Assembly: GCA_003263775.1 (NCBI GenBank)
Contig: JYJJ01000088.1
Span: 1-41,803 of the forward strand
Length of the DNA stretch: 41,803 nucleotides
Origin: Vibrio maritimus
Lineage (GTDB): Bacteria; Pseudomonadota; Gammaproteobacteria; Enterobacterales; Vibrionaceae
Reading direction: 5' to 3'
The position numbers and the translations under genes were made by a program. Of this stretch, positions 1 to 7,241 are shown one piece after another. Every line of letters starts with the position of its first letter. Within the stretch, counting starts at the first letter, position 1. The notes under the pieces were generated by a model. That model was not told the DNA's origin, ran no database searches, and saw only the letters and a program-made list of their open reading frames with translations.

Positions 1-39
1 TGTTCAATAAGAACAGTGTCATACAACACAATGCAAGAA

Positions 40-132
40 TGGCGGTGAAGGAGGGATTCGAACCCTCGATACGGCTACAAACCGTATACTCCCTTAGCAG
101 GGGAGCGCCTTCAGCCTCTCGGCCACCTCACC
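40..132 (-). tRNA. tRNA-Ser (anticodon GCU)
   Basis: Read on the minus strand this is a 93-nt class II tRNA. The 7-bp acceptor stem GGTGAGG pairs with CTTCACC (one G-U pair), followed by discriminator G and an encoded CCA (positions 42-40). The anticodon arm is CTCCC-CTGCTAA-GGGAG with anticodon GCU. A long variable arm (tatacggtttgtagccgtat) and a T arm with GGTTCGAATCC follow. It decodes AGC/AGU serine codons. Nothing recognisable lies in positions 1-39. Confidence 0.96.
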
Positions 133-303
133 GTCTTGCGGAGGCACATATTACGATTTACCAAAAATAAGTCAAACATTTTCTTGGCAAAAATAGGAAA
201 AAACAGACTAAGCGTTGGCAATTTAACCAAACCACCATTTAATCGTAGCTTTCCTAAGCAAAATTCACCCTTGTGCCACGAGTTTATGGCGAATTTCACG
301 CAA

Positions 304-329
304 CAAAAAGGCCGGCAATGTGCCAGCCT
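304..329 (-). terminator. Rho-independent terminator of csrA
   Basis: On the minus strand AGGCTGGC pairs with GCCGGCCT around a 5-nt loop, followed by TTTTT. It starts 12 bases after the csrA stop codon. The rest of 133-303 shows no gene or clear structure. Confidence 0.85.
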
Positions 330-340
330 CTCGGTTAGAA

Positions 341-538
341 TTAGTAGTTGCCAGATGCAACGTTACCATTTCCCTTTTCCGCTTGAATGCGCATGTAGAT
401 CTCTTCACGATGCACGGATACTTCTTTCGGAGCATTCACACCGATGCGAACTTGGTTGCCTTTTACACCCAATACAGTAACAGTGACTTCATCACCAATC
501 ATCAACGTTTCACCAACACGGCGAGTCAAAATCAGCAT
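341..538 (-). CDS. csrA: Carbon storage regulator CsrA (RNA-binding)
   Basis: A 65-residue protein matching CsrA along its whole length. CsrA is a homodimeric RNA-binding protein that recognises GGA motifs in mRNA leaders and represses, or sometimes stabilises, target transcripts; CsrB-type small RNAs titrate it. The N-terminal MLILTRR and the VHREEIY segment with Arg44 form the RNA-binding surface known in the family. The start is preceded by AAGGAG at good spacing. The gene lies 92 bp downstream of an aspartate kinase, upstream of tRNA-Ser and its own terminator, as in many gammaproteobacteria. Its leader contains GGA motifs, including one in the Shine-Dalgarno, consistent with the autoregulation known in E. 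coli; that is inference here. Confidence 0.97.
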   Translation of the reverse strand: MLILTRRVGETLMIGDEVTVTVLGVKGNQVRIGVNAPKEVSVHREEIYMRIQAEKGNGNVASGNY

Positions 539-582
539 TCTTAGCTCCTTGAGTAGTCTCTAATTATCTTGCTACGAAACTT

Positions 583-612
583 ATTATCCAACAAAAGTTA
601 TATTTTCGTAAA
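583..612 (-). promoter_or_regulatory. Possible sigma-70 promoter of csrA
   Basis: On the minus strand TTTACG is followed after 18 bp by GATAAT, about 45 bp before the csrA start and inside the aspartate kinase-csrA gap. The match is moderate, and readthrough from the aspartate kinase gene is equally possible. Confidence 0.35.
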
Positions 613-630
613 CTCTCTTATGAAAAGTAT

Positions 631-1818
631 TTACCCCAAATGTACCTGTTTCACGTCTTCCACTACGGTTCCACTGGTGATAATGGTGTTATCATGCAGT
701 ACGACTGCCGCTTTGTCGATAGCTTCAGGCTCTATTACCAATGTAATTGAGTGTTTATCCTCACAAAAGTGTAGAACAGATATGTCTGAATGGTTGAGAA
801 GTTGTTGATATTGTGACGCTTGCGCTATGGCTTCGACGCCAATCATTGTAATTAACGCGACGTCTTGTTCGGCAACGAGTTTATTTTCAATCACTAATTT
901 GAGCTTGTCGGAACAATCCGACTTCAATAGAAGGTGGCTATCTTGCTCACCATGTAACCATTCGGCTTCATCTACACCGAGCATGTCCTTCTGCTTATCG
1001 ACCAGGTCTACATAAGCTTTCTCAATTTTGAGCAATCGCATTTGCTTTCTCAGTGCAACACCTTGAACTTGCGCTTTGGCCTGCTCACCAACCACAAGTG
1101 TCCCCTGCCCCGACTCAAAGCTCGATAGCACTCGAAGTGGTACCTGATGTTGCCATGCGTACGTCACACAAGGTAAATGCAGTACTTTCGCGCCTTTTCG
1201 CGCCATTTCGTGCATCGTAGGAAAATCAATTTCTGGCCATTTGATGGCACTTTTCACTACGCGAGGATCACAGCTGTAGACGCCATCGACGTCGGTATAA
1301 ATTTGGCACTCTTCAGCATTAAGTACACCAGCTAGAGTCACCGCGGTAGTATCAGAGCCGCCGCGACCCAACGTAGTGATGTCGCCATGCTCATTGACGC
1401 CCTGAAAACCGGCAACAATGACAATTTTTTCTTGGTCTAGATACTGGTCAATCACTGAGGTGTCGACGTGACTAATCGTGGCATTGTTGTGGCGATTGTT
1501 GGTGGTAATGTTCGCTTGTGCACCAGTGAGCGATACCGCAGCATGCCCCAGTTTATTCAATGCCATAGACAGCAGTGCCATTGAGACTTGTTCTCCGGCC
1601 GCTAGAAGCACATCAAGTTCACGGGCATTTGGGACACTATCAACCTGTTTAGCCAAGTCCACCAAGCGGTTGGTTTCTCCTGACATTGCAGAGACAACTA
1701 CAACGACCTGTTTGCCTGTTTGTTTTGCACGAATTACCTGCTCTGCGACGTTACGAATGCGTTCTACAGAGCCAACAGAAGTTCCACCGAACTTTTGTAC
1801 GATTAGTGGTCTTTTCAC
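631..1818 (-). CDS. lysC: Aspartate kinase, monofunctional (395 aa, alaS-csrA-linked type)
   Basis: Phosphorylates L-aspartate to aspartyl-4-phosphate, the first step to lysine, threonine, methionine and diaminopimelate. The amino acid kinase domain (about residues 4-235) has the QKFGGTSVGS nucleotide-binding segment and TLGRGGSDT. Start is GTG at 1818, with AAGG about nine bases upstream. The C-terminal 150 residues fall where ACT regulatory domains sit but are degenerate: I do not see the conserved ISTSEI-like effector motif, so feedback control may be altered or lost (inference). It sits between alaS and csrA in the same orientation. A second, riboswitch-controlled aspartate kinase is at 40329-41677, so this is an isozyme. 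The symbol lysC is used for both types; the function is secure, the symbol less so. Confidence 0.92.
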   Translation of the reverse strand: MKRPLIVQKFGGTSVGSVERIRNVAEQVIRAKQTGKQVVVVVSAMSGETNRLVDLAKQVDSVPNARELDVLLAAGEQVSMALLSMALNKLGHAAVSLTGAQANITTNNRHNNATISHVDTSVIDQYLDQEKIVIVAGFQGVNEHGDITTLGRGGSDTTAVTLAGVLNAEECQIYTDVDGVYSCDPRVVKSAIKWPEIDFPTMHEMARKGAKVLHLPCVTYAWQHQVPLRVLSSFESGQGTLVVGEQAKAQVQGVALRKQMRLLKIEKAYVDLVDKQKDMLGVDEAEWLHGEQDSHLLLKSDCSDKLKLVIENKLVAEQDVALITMIGVEAIAQASQYQQLLNHSDISVLHFCEDKHSITLVIEPEAIDKAAVVLHDNTIITSGTVVEDVKQVHLG

Positions 1819-1836
1819 CAGTCTTCACCTTCCCAA

Positions 1837-1917
1837 GACAACGTGAGTTGTCAGATTTTGAAACCGCGACCATCAAGGTCGCTCCTATAGATAGGCGACG
1901 CAATTTACCTCGCCTAT
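1837..1917 (-). promoter_or_regulatory. Structured leader of the aspartate kinase gene (three stem-loops)
   Basis: Three perfect inverted repeats follow one another upstream of the GTG start. They are ATAGGCG/CGCCTAT (1891-1897 with 1911-1917), GCGACC/GGTCGC (1866-1871 with 1877-1882) and GACAAC/GTTGTC (1837-1842 with 1847-1852). A shorter CCTA/TAGG pairing (1884-1887 with 1892-1895) competes with the first. It lacks lysine-riboswitch hallmarks such as GGGCTGAATCCC. Function unknown. Confidence 0.4.
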
Positions 1918-1981
1918 TAAATTTTTGTGCTGCTTTTAAGTATGCAATTGATAACCTGAATAGGTAGTGACCTAAAGCAAC

Positions 1982-2013
1982 AATGCCCAATCAACATACA
2001 TTGATTGGGCATT
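1982..2013 (-). terminator. Hairpin downstream of alaS (probable terminator)
   Basis: AATGCCCAATCA pairs with TGATTGGGCATT over 12 bp, starting about 20 bp after the alaS stop. The following minus-strand bases (GTTGCTTTAGG) make a poor U-tract, so termination may be partial and allow readthrough into the aspartate kinase gene. Confidence 0.55.
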
Positions 2014-2033
2014 TTCATTGTTGATTCAGAGCG

Positions 2034-4617
2034 TTATAGACGTTCTTCTAACCAACCACGAATAGACTGCAGTGCTTCTGGCAGTGCATCGACATCGGTG
2101 CCACCTGCTTGCGCCATGTCTGGTCGACCGCCACCTTTACCGCCAACTTGCTCAGCCACCATCTTAACAAGATCGCCCGCCTTCACTTTACCGGTTAGGT
2201 CTTTAGTCACACCCGCAATCAAACCAATCTTGCCATCAGCCACGTTAGCAATGAACGCAATACCGCTGCCCATTTGGTTCTTAGCGTTGTCCATCATAGT
2301 ACGTAGGTTTTTGCTATCCGCACCTTCAAGCGCAGCAACCAATACCTTAGTACCGCCGATCTCTTCGACTTTACCCATGATGTTGGCACTTTCTACCGCT
2401 GCTAGCTTGTCTTTAAGCTGAGCAATCTCTTTCTCTAGAGACTTCGCTTTGCTTGCCGCATCGCCAAGTTTCGCTTCGTACTGTGCCGCTGTCGCTTCAA
2501 TCGCATCCAAAGCTGCTTCACCTGTTACCGCTTCAATACGACGGATACCCGCAGCAATACCACCTTCAGAAGTGATCTTGAATAGACCAATATCACCAGT
2601 GTTGCTTGCGTGGATACCACCACAAAGCTCAGTTGAGAACTCGCCCATTGAAAGAACGCGAACTTCATCGTCGTACTTCTCACCAAACAGAGCCATCGCG
2701 CCTTTTGCTTTCGCTGACTCAATGTCCATGACGTTGGTTTCGATCACGTGGTTAGTACGGATCTGAGCGTTCACTAGGCGTTCAACTTGTTTGATTTCCG
2801 CTTTGCTCATCGCTTCAAGATGAGAGAAGTCAAAACGTAGGTTGTCAGGCTTCACTAGTGAGCCTTTCTGCGTTACGTGCTCACCCAGAACTTGACGCAA
2901 TGCTGCGTGCAACAAGTGCGTAGCCGAGTGGTTTAGCGAGATAGCCGCGCGGCGCTCTGCATCTACAGTCGCTGCGACTTCATCGCCCTTAGCAAGTACG
3001 CCTTCAACCAGCTCACCGTGGTGTGCAATCGCGTTACCTAGCTTTTGAGTGTCTTCTACTTTAAATAGACCCGCAGATGTTTTCAGAACGCCAGCATCAC
3101 CACATTGACCGCCCGACTCTGCGTAGAATGGCGTCTCTTCAAGAACCACAATCGCTTTGTCGCCAGCAGAGAGTGCTTCCACTTCATTGCCTTCAACAAA
3201 CATGGCTGCCACTGTGCTGCTACCTTCTGTGCCTGTGTAACCACAGAACTCAGTGTCGGTATCCACTTTGATCGCTGCGTTGTAGTCAGTGCCAAACTGG
3301 CCAGCTTCACGCGCACGTTGACGCTGAGCTTCCATCGCTTTCTCAAAACCCTCTTCGTCGATAGCAACTCGCGCTCACGAGCCACATCGTTAGTCAGGTC
3401 AGCTGGGAAGCCGTAGGTATCGTAAAGTTTGAATACGGTTTCGCCGTCTAGCACTTTCTCGTCGCCAAGATTATCAAGTGCTTCCGTCAGGATTGTCATA
3501 CCACGTTCAAGAGTACGACCGAAGTTCTCTTCTTCGATGCGCAGTACTTTTTCTACAACTGCTTGTTGCTTCTTAAGTTCTTCACCTGCCGTACCCATTA
3601 CTGATGCTAGTGTACCAACCAGCTTGTAGAAGAAGGCACCTTGTGCGCCAAGCTTGTTACCGTGACGGACTGCACGACGGATAATACGACGAAGCACGTA
3701 GCCACGACCTTCGTTTGATGGCATTACACCGTCAACGATTAGGAATGAACATGAGCGAATGTGGTCAGCAATAACGCGCAGTGATTGGTTAGACAGATCT
3801 TCGTAGCCGATCACTTCTGCCGCTGCTTTGATTAGCGTTTGGAATACATCGATTTCGTAGTTTGAGTGAACGCCCTGCATGATTGCAGAAATACGCTCGA
3901 TACCCATACCTGTATCTACCGATGGTTTTGGTAGCGGCTCCATTGTACCGTCTGCGTGACGGTTGAACTGCATAAATACGTTGTTCCAGATCTCGATGAA
4001 ACGGTCACCGTCTTCTTCCGGAGTGCCAGGGCGGCCGCCCAGATATGCTCACCGTGATCATAGAAAATTTCTGTACATGGACCACAAGGACCTGTGTCAC
4101 CCATTTGCCAGAAGTTGTCTGACTCGTAAGCTTTACCGCCTTCTTTATCACCGATACGAACGATGCGGTCTGCCGGAACGCCAACTTGCTTGTTCCAAAT
4201 CTCGAATGCTTCGTCGTCAGTTTCATAAACCGTTACAAGCAGGCGATCTTTAGGCAGTTTTAGCGTCTCTGTTAGGAATTCCCAAGCAAAGCTGATGGCA
4301 TCTTCTTTGAAGTAATCACCGAAGCTGAAGTTACCCAGCATCTCAAAGAAAGTGTGGTGACGAGCAGTGAAGCCAACGTTCTCTAGGTCGTTGTGCTTAC
4401 CACCAGCGCGAACACAACGCTGGGCCGTAGTGGCACGAGTGTAGTTACGCTTTTCTAGGCCAAGGAAACAGTCTTTAAACTGGTTCATACCGGCGTTAGT
4501 GAAAAGCAGAGTTGGGTCATCGTGTGGAACCAACGATGAACTGTCTACGATTTGGTGCCCTTTGCTCTCAAAGAACTTAAGGAACGCGTTGCGAACCTCG
4601 TCTGTGCTCATGTACAT
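2034..4617 (-). CDS. alaS: Alanyl-tRNA synthetase (two frameshifts in this sequence)
   Basis: Charges tRNA-Ala with alanine; cytoplasmic and essential. The repaired protein is 861 residues, normal for Vibrio. The start is ATG 4617 (MYMSTDEVRNAF), preceded by AGGAAGAG. N-terminal class II catalytic domain: RATTAQRCVRAGGKHND and GDTGPCGPCTEIFYDHG. Editing domain: HSATHLLHAAL and CGGIHASNTGDIG. C-Ala region: GGKGGGRPDMAQAGG. The frame breaks twice by loss of one base: at the C run 4038-4040 (after residues EHIW) and near 3365 (after ARERE). Adding one base at each point restores the conserved sequence EHIWGGRPGTPEEDGD and a continuous C-terminal half. Since the enzyme is essential, sequencing error is by far the likeliest cause. 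It lies downstream of recX and upstream of the aspartate kinase. Confidence 0.95.
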
Positions 4618-4650
4618 GCAGCTCTTCCTGAAATAATTCGAGTTAGATTT

Positions 4651-4670
4651 TGGGGCATATTGTAACCCCA
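4651..4670 (-). promoter_or_regulatory. Palindrome over the alaS -10 element
   Basis: TGGGGTTACAATATGCCCCA on the minus strand has 5-bp inverted arms (TGGGG/CCCCA) enclosing TACAAT, a good -10 element, about 40 bp before the alaS start. The -35 match is poor. In E. coli AlaRS is reported to repress its own gene by binding a palindrome at the promoter, so this is a candidate operator (inference). Confidence 0.45.
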
Positions 4671-4775
4671 TGAGTAAGGATTCGCCTAGTCTTCTGGTAA
4701 AAAAGGCAACAAACGTAAGGAAATTGGAGTTTATTCAAGTTAGGACAAGCAGTTGCAGGCACTCACCACTTGGTT

Positions 4776-5240
4776 TTATTCACTTTCCAATGAATCCAAC
4801 GCGTAGTTTATCTGCTCAAAGGAGTAGCCACGATACTGTAAAAACCGCACTTGCTTGGCATATTCTTTAGGGTCACTCGCTTTTCCATGTCGGAACTTTT
4901 TCTGCGCCGTGTTTTTTGCCAGCTCAAACCAATCGACTTCTTCTTCCGTCACGGCTTCATTGACCACAGACTCTGCGACGCGTTTTTGATTCAGTTCTTG
5001 GCGAATACGGCGCTCGCCATGGCCTTTGTAGATATGTTGGCGAACTTGGCTTTTTGCAAAGCGCAGATCATCGAGATAACGATAGGACTTACACAGCTCA
5101 ATCGCAGCTTCGATCTCCGACTCTTCATACCCTTTGAAACTAAGCTTTTGATACAGTTCGTACTCACCGTGATCGCGGCGGCTTAACAATTGGATGGCAG
5201 CTTCGTTGGCTGATAGCGTCGGTGGCTTTCGTTGATACAT
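4776..5240 (-). CDS. recX: Regulatory protein RecX
   Basis: A 154-residue small basic helical protein of the RecX family, which caps RecA filaments and limits RecA recombinase and coprotease activity. Family features are the repeated three-helix modules: ALLSRRDHGEYELYQKL-type at residues 15-35, a middle segment with RYLDDLRFAKSQVRQ, GERRIRQELNQKRV, and a C-terminal FLQYRGYSFEQINYALD. It follows recA on the same strand with a recA terminator between them, the classic layout in which some readthrough from the SOS-controlled recA promoter sets RecX at a low level. The start ATG 5240 has no strong Shine-Dalgarno, consistent with low expression. The gene is intact here. Confidence 0.93.
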   Translation of the reverse strand: MYQRKPPTLSANEAAIQLLSRRDHGEYELYQKLSFKGYEESEIEAAIELCKSYRYLDDLRFAKSQVRQHIYKGHGERRIRQELNQKRVAESVVNEAVTEEEVDWFELAKNTAQKKFRHGKASDPKEYAKQVRFLQYRGYSFEQINYALDSLESE

Positions 5241-5273
5241 AAAAACTAATGGCTTGATAAGACAACAGATACA

Positions 5274-5300
5274 ACAAAGCCCCGCAGTGCAGGGCTTTGT
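5274..5300 (-). terminator. recA terminator (partial readthrough to recX expected)
   Basis: ACAAAGCCC pairs with GGGCTTTGT just after the recA stop, followed on the minus strand by TGTTG, a short U-poor tail. It lies between recA and recX. Confidence 0.75.
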
Positions 5301-5317
5301 TTAATTCAGATGAAGAT

Positions 5318-6354
5318 TTATAGCTCTTCTGCCGGCGCTTCACCGGTTTCAGCTTCTTCAGGAAGTGCTGGTGTTAGCAGCAGTTCACGTAGCTTGCTAT
5401 CAATCGCTTGCGCCGCTTCTGGGTTCTCACGTAGGAACTTACACGCGTTCGCTTTACCTTGACCAATCTTGTCGCCATTGTAGCTGTACCAAGCACCCGC
5501 TTTCTCAACGAGCTTATGCTTAACACCTAGGTCAACCAACTCACCGTAACGGTTGAAGCCTTGGCCGTAAAGAATTTGCGTTTCCGCTTGCTTAAATGGT
5601 GCGGCAATCTTGTTCTTAACCACTTTGATGCGAGTTTCGTTACCCACCACTTCGTCGCCTTCTTTGATAGAACCAGTGCGGCGGATATCAAGACGAACAG
5701 ATGCGTAGAATTTAAGTGCGTTACCACCAGTGGTGGTTTCTGGGTTACCGAACATCACACCAATCTTCATACGGATTTGGTTGATGAAGATACACATACA
5801 GTTAGACTGCTTTAGGTTACCTGTTAGCTTACGCATCGCTTGAGACAGCATACGAGCTTGCAGACCCATGTGGCTGTCACCCATCTCGCCTTCGATTTCT
5901 GCTTTTGGTGTTAGTGCTGCAACCGAGTCAACAACCATAACGTCAATCGCGCCAGAGCGTGCTAGTGCATCACAGATCTCAAGTGCTTGCTCACCGGTAT
6001 CTGGCTGAGACACCAATAGCGCGTCGATATCAACACCTAGCTTCTTCGCGTAAACAGGGTCAAGTGCGTGCTCAGCATCAATAAACGCACAGGTTTTACC
6101 TGCTTTTTGAGCCGCAGCAATACACTCAAGGGTAAGCGTTGTCTTACCTGATGACTCAGGACCGTAGATCTCAACGATACGACCCATTGGCAGGCCGCCA
6201 GCACCCAGCGCGATATCAAGAGAAAGTGAGCCGGTTGAAATGGTTTCAACGTCCATGGTACGGTTATCACCAAGGCGCATAATTGAGCCTTTACCAAATT
6301 GCTTTTCAATCTGACCTAATGCAGCGCTAACGCCTTCTGTTTATTCTCGTCCAT
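5318..6354 (-). CDS. recA: Recombinase RecA (one frameshift near the N-terminus)
   Basis: ATP-dependent strand-exchange protein of homologous recombination and coprotease for LexA in the SOS response. The repaired length is 345 residues. After repair, Walker A GPESSGKT is at residues 65-72. MVVDSVAALTPKAE is the Walker B region and LKQSNCMCIFINQIRMKIGVMFGNPETTTGG covers DNA-binding loops. The acidic tail EEAETGEAPAEEL is typical. The true start is ATG 6354 with GGAG seven bases upstream. The frame is broken near 6325, where one base of a GG pair is missing after KALA; adding it gives MDENKQKALAAALGQIEKQF. Without repair only a late internal start remains, so this is probably a sequencing error. 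Control is by the LexA-type operator at 6469-6484. Confidence 0.97.
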
Positions 6355-6429
6355 TACTTTCTCCACAACTATCCTTTAAGGATATACGCTTTAGGCAACT
6401 TACGTGCTTGAGCTGTTTTAATTAGGTGA

Positions 6430-6450
6430 GCAGCGTGTTCAATACGCTGC
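6430..6450 (-). other. Stem-loop in the recA mRNA leader
   Basis: GCAGCGT pairs with ACGCTGC over 7 bp around a 7-nt loop, just downstream of the predicted recA transcription start and about 75 bases before the start codon. Its role is unknown; it could stabilise the leader. Confidence 0.5.
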
Positions 6451-6462
6451 AAGATGTGTTTT

Positions 6463-6490
6463 ATTATACTGTTGATTCATACAGTGTCTA
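6463..6490 (-). promoter_or_regulatory. recA promoter
   Basis: On the minus strand TAGACA (-35, 6490-6485) and a perfect TATAAT (-10, 6468-6463) are separated by exactly 16 bp, and this spacer is the LexA box itself. A seven-A tract lies upstream (6505-6511) and resembles an UP element. Confidence 0.88.
6469..6484 (-). promoter_or_regulatory. LexA (SOS) box of recA
   Basis: CTGTATGAATCAACAG fits the gammaproteobacterial LexA consensus CTGT-N8-ACAG and fills the whole -35/-10 spacer, so bound LexA would block RNA polymerase. An inverted copy of its left half (CTGTATGAA) lies at 6494-6502 on the plus strand. Confidence 0.92.
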
Positions 6491-6517
6491 TACCTGTATG
6501 AAGATTTTTTTGTGACC

Positions 6518-6586
6518 TTGATGTGAGTTCTAAAAGAGTCTGTTAATTTCCATACGCTTAGCGTCTTCCCCTAAGACTCACATCAA
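6518..6586. repeat. 11-bp inverted repeat between pncC and recA
   Basis: TTGATGTGAGT at 6518-6528 and its exact reverse complement ACTCACATCAA at 6576-6586 are separated by 47 bp. There is no downstream U-tract on the pncC strand, so it is not an obvious terminator. The left arm begins about 28 bp upstream of the recA -35. Confidence 0.6.
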
Positions 6587-6598
6587 TGCTCCGCATGT

Positions 6599-7099
6599 TT
6601 AACTGAACGGCTCTTCGTCAGTCACATGGTCAAGCAAAGTCGTTAAGGCATGCCAAACGGCTTGATTACGTACTGCGGCTCGGTCACCTGCGAACAGACA
6701 CGTTTCTACTTTTTGCCAACCAACAGAAGAAGCCCAAGCAAAACAGACAGTGCCCACAGGCTTATCCTCGCTGCCTCCTCCAGGACCAGCAATGCCACTG
6801 ATTGCGACGCTCAAGGTGCCATTTGAGTGGCTGAGTGCGCCTTGCGCCATTTCCACAACCACAGCCTCACTGACCGCACCATATTGACCGAGCGTTTCGG
6901 AACGCACCCCAAGCATTTCCATTTTGGCATCGTTGCTATAGGTAACAAACGCACGATCAAACCAAGTCGAGCTACCCGCAATATCCGTAATAGCTGTGGC
7001 AACACCACCGCCTGTGCATGACTCGGCTGTAACCAGGACTTGATCACCTTGTTGCAATAGCTGACCCAATTGCGTACTTAACTCAGATAGGTTTTGCAT
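6599..7099 (-). CDS. pncC: Nicotinamide-nucleotide amidase (CinA C-terminal domain protein)
   Basis: A 166-residue stand-alone CinA C-terminal domain. Family members such as E. coli PncC deamidate nicotinamide mononucleotide to nicotinate mononucleotide, recycling the pyridine ring released by DNA ligase. The signature VTAESCTGGGVATAITDIAGSSTWFDRAFVTYSN carries the catalytic Ser region, and AISGIAGPGGGSEDKPVGTVCFAW is the second conserved block. I chose ATG 7099 (MQNLSELS) because GGAGTAGGGGAA lies just upstream; a longer start at 7120 is less likely. It stands upstream of recA on the same strand, as in E. coli, and is divergent from mutS. The gene is intact. Confidence 0.93.
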   Translation of the reverse strand: MQNLSELSTQLGQLLQQGDQVLVTAESCTGGGVATAITDIAGSSTWFDRAFVTYSNDAKMEMLGVRSETLGQYGAVSEAVVVEMAQGALSHSNGTLSVAISGIAGPGGGSEDKPVGTVCFAWASSVGWQKVETCLFAGDRAAVRNQAVWHALTTLLDHVTDEEPFS

Positions 7100-7241
7100 T
7101 TCCCCTACTCCTCGCCTCAAACTGAGGCTAACTGTGACGTGACATCATGTTAACGAGCATCATTAAAGACTCTGCCCTTTTCGCTCTCGCTGCTTTCACG
7201 TATCCTAGGCGGCAACGAAAACCAGTAGCAAAGAAGTGACA

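Noticed and set aside
1819..2033. Lysine riboswitch upstream of the first aspartate kinase
   Set aside because: None of the conserved L-box blocks is present, unlike the clear copy at 40056.
6518..6586. CRP site made from the TGTGA and TCACA elements in the recA-pncC gap
   Set aside because: The halves are not spaced by six bases, so they do not form a CRP consensus.
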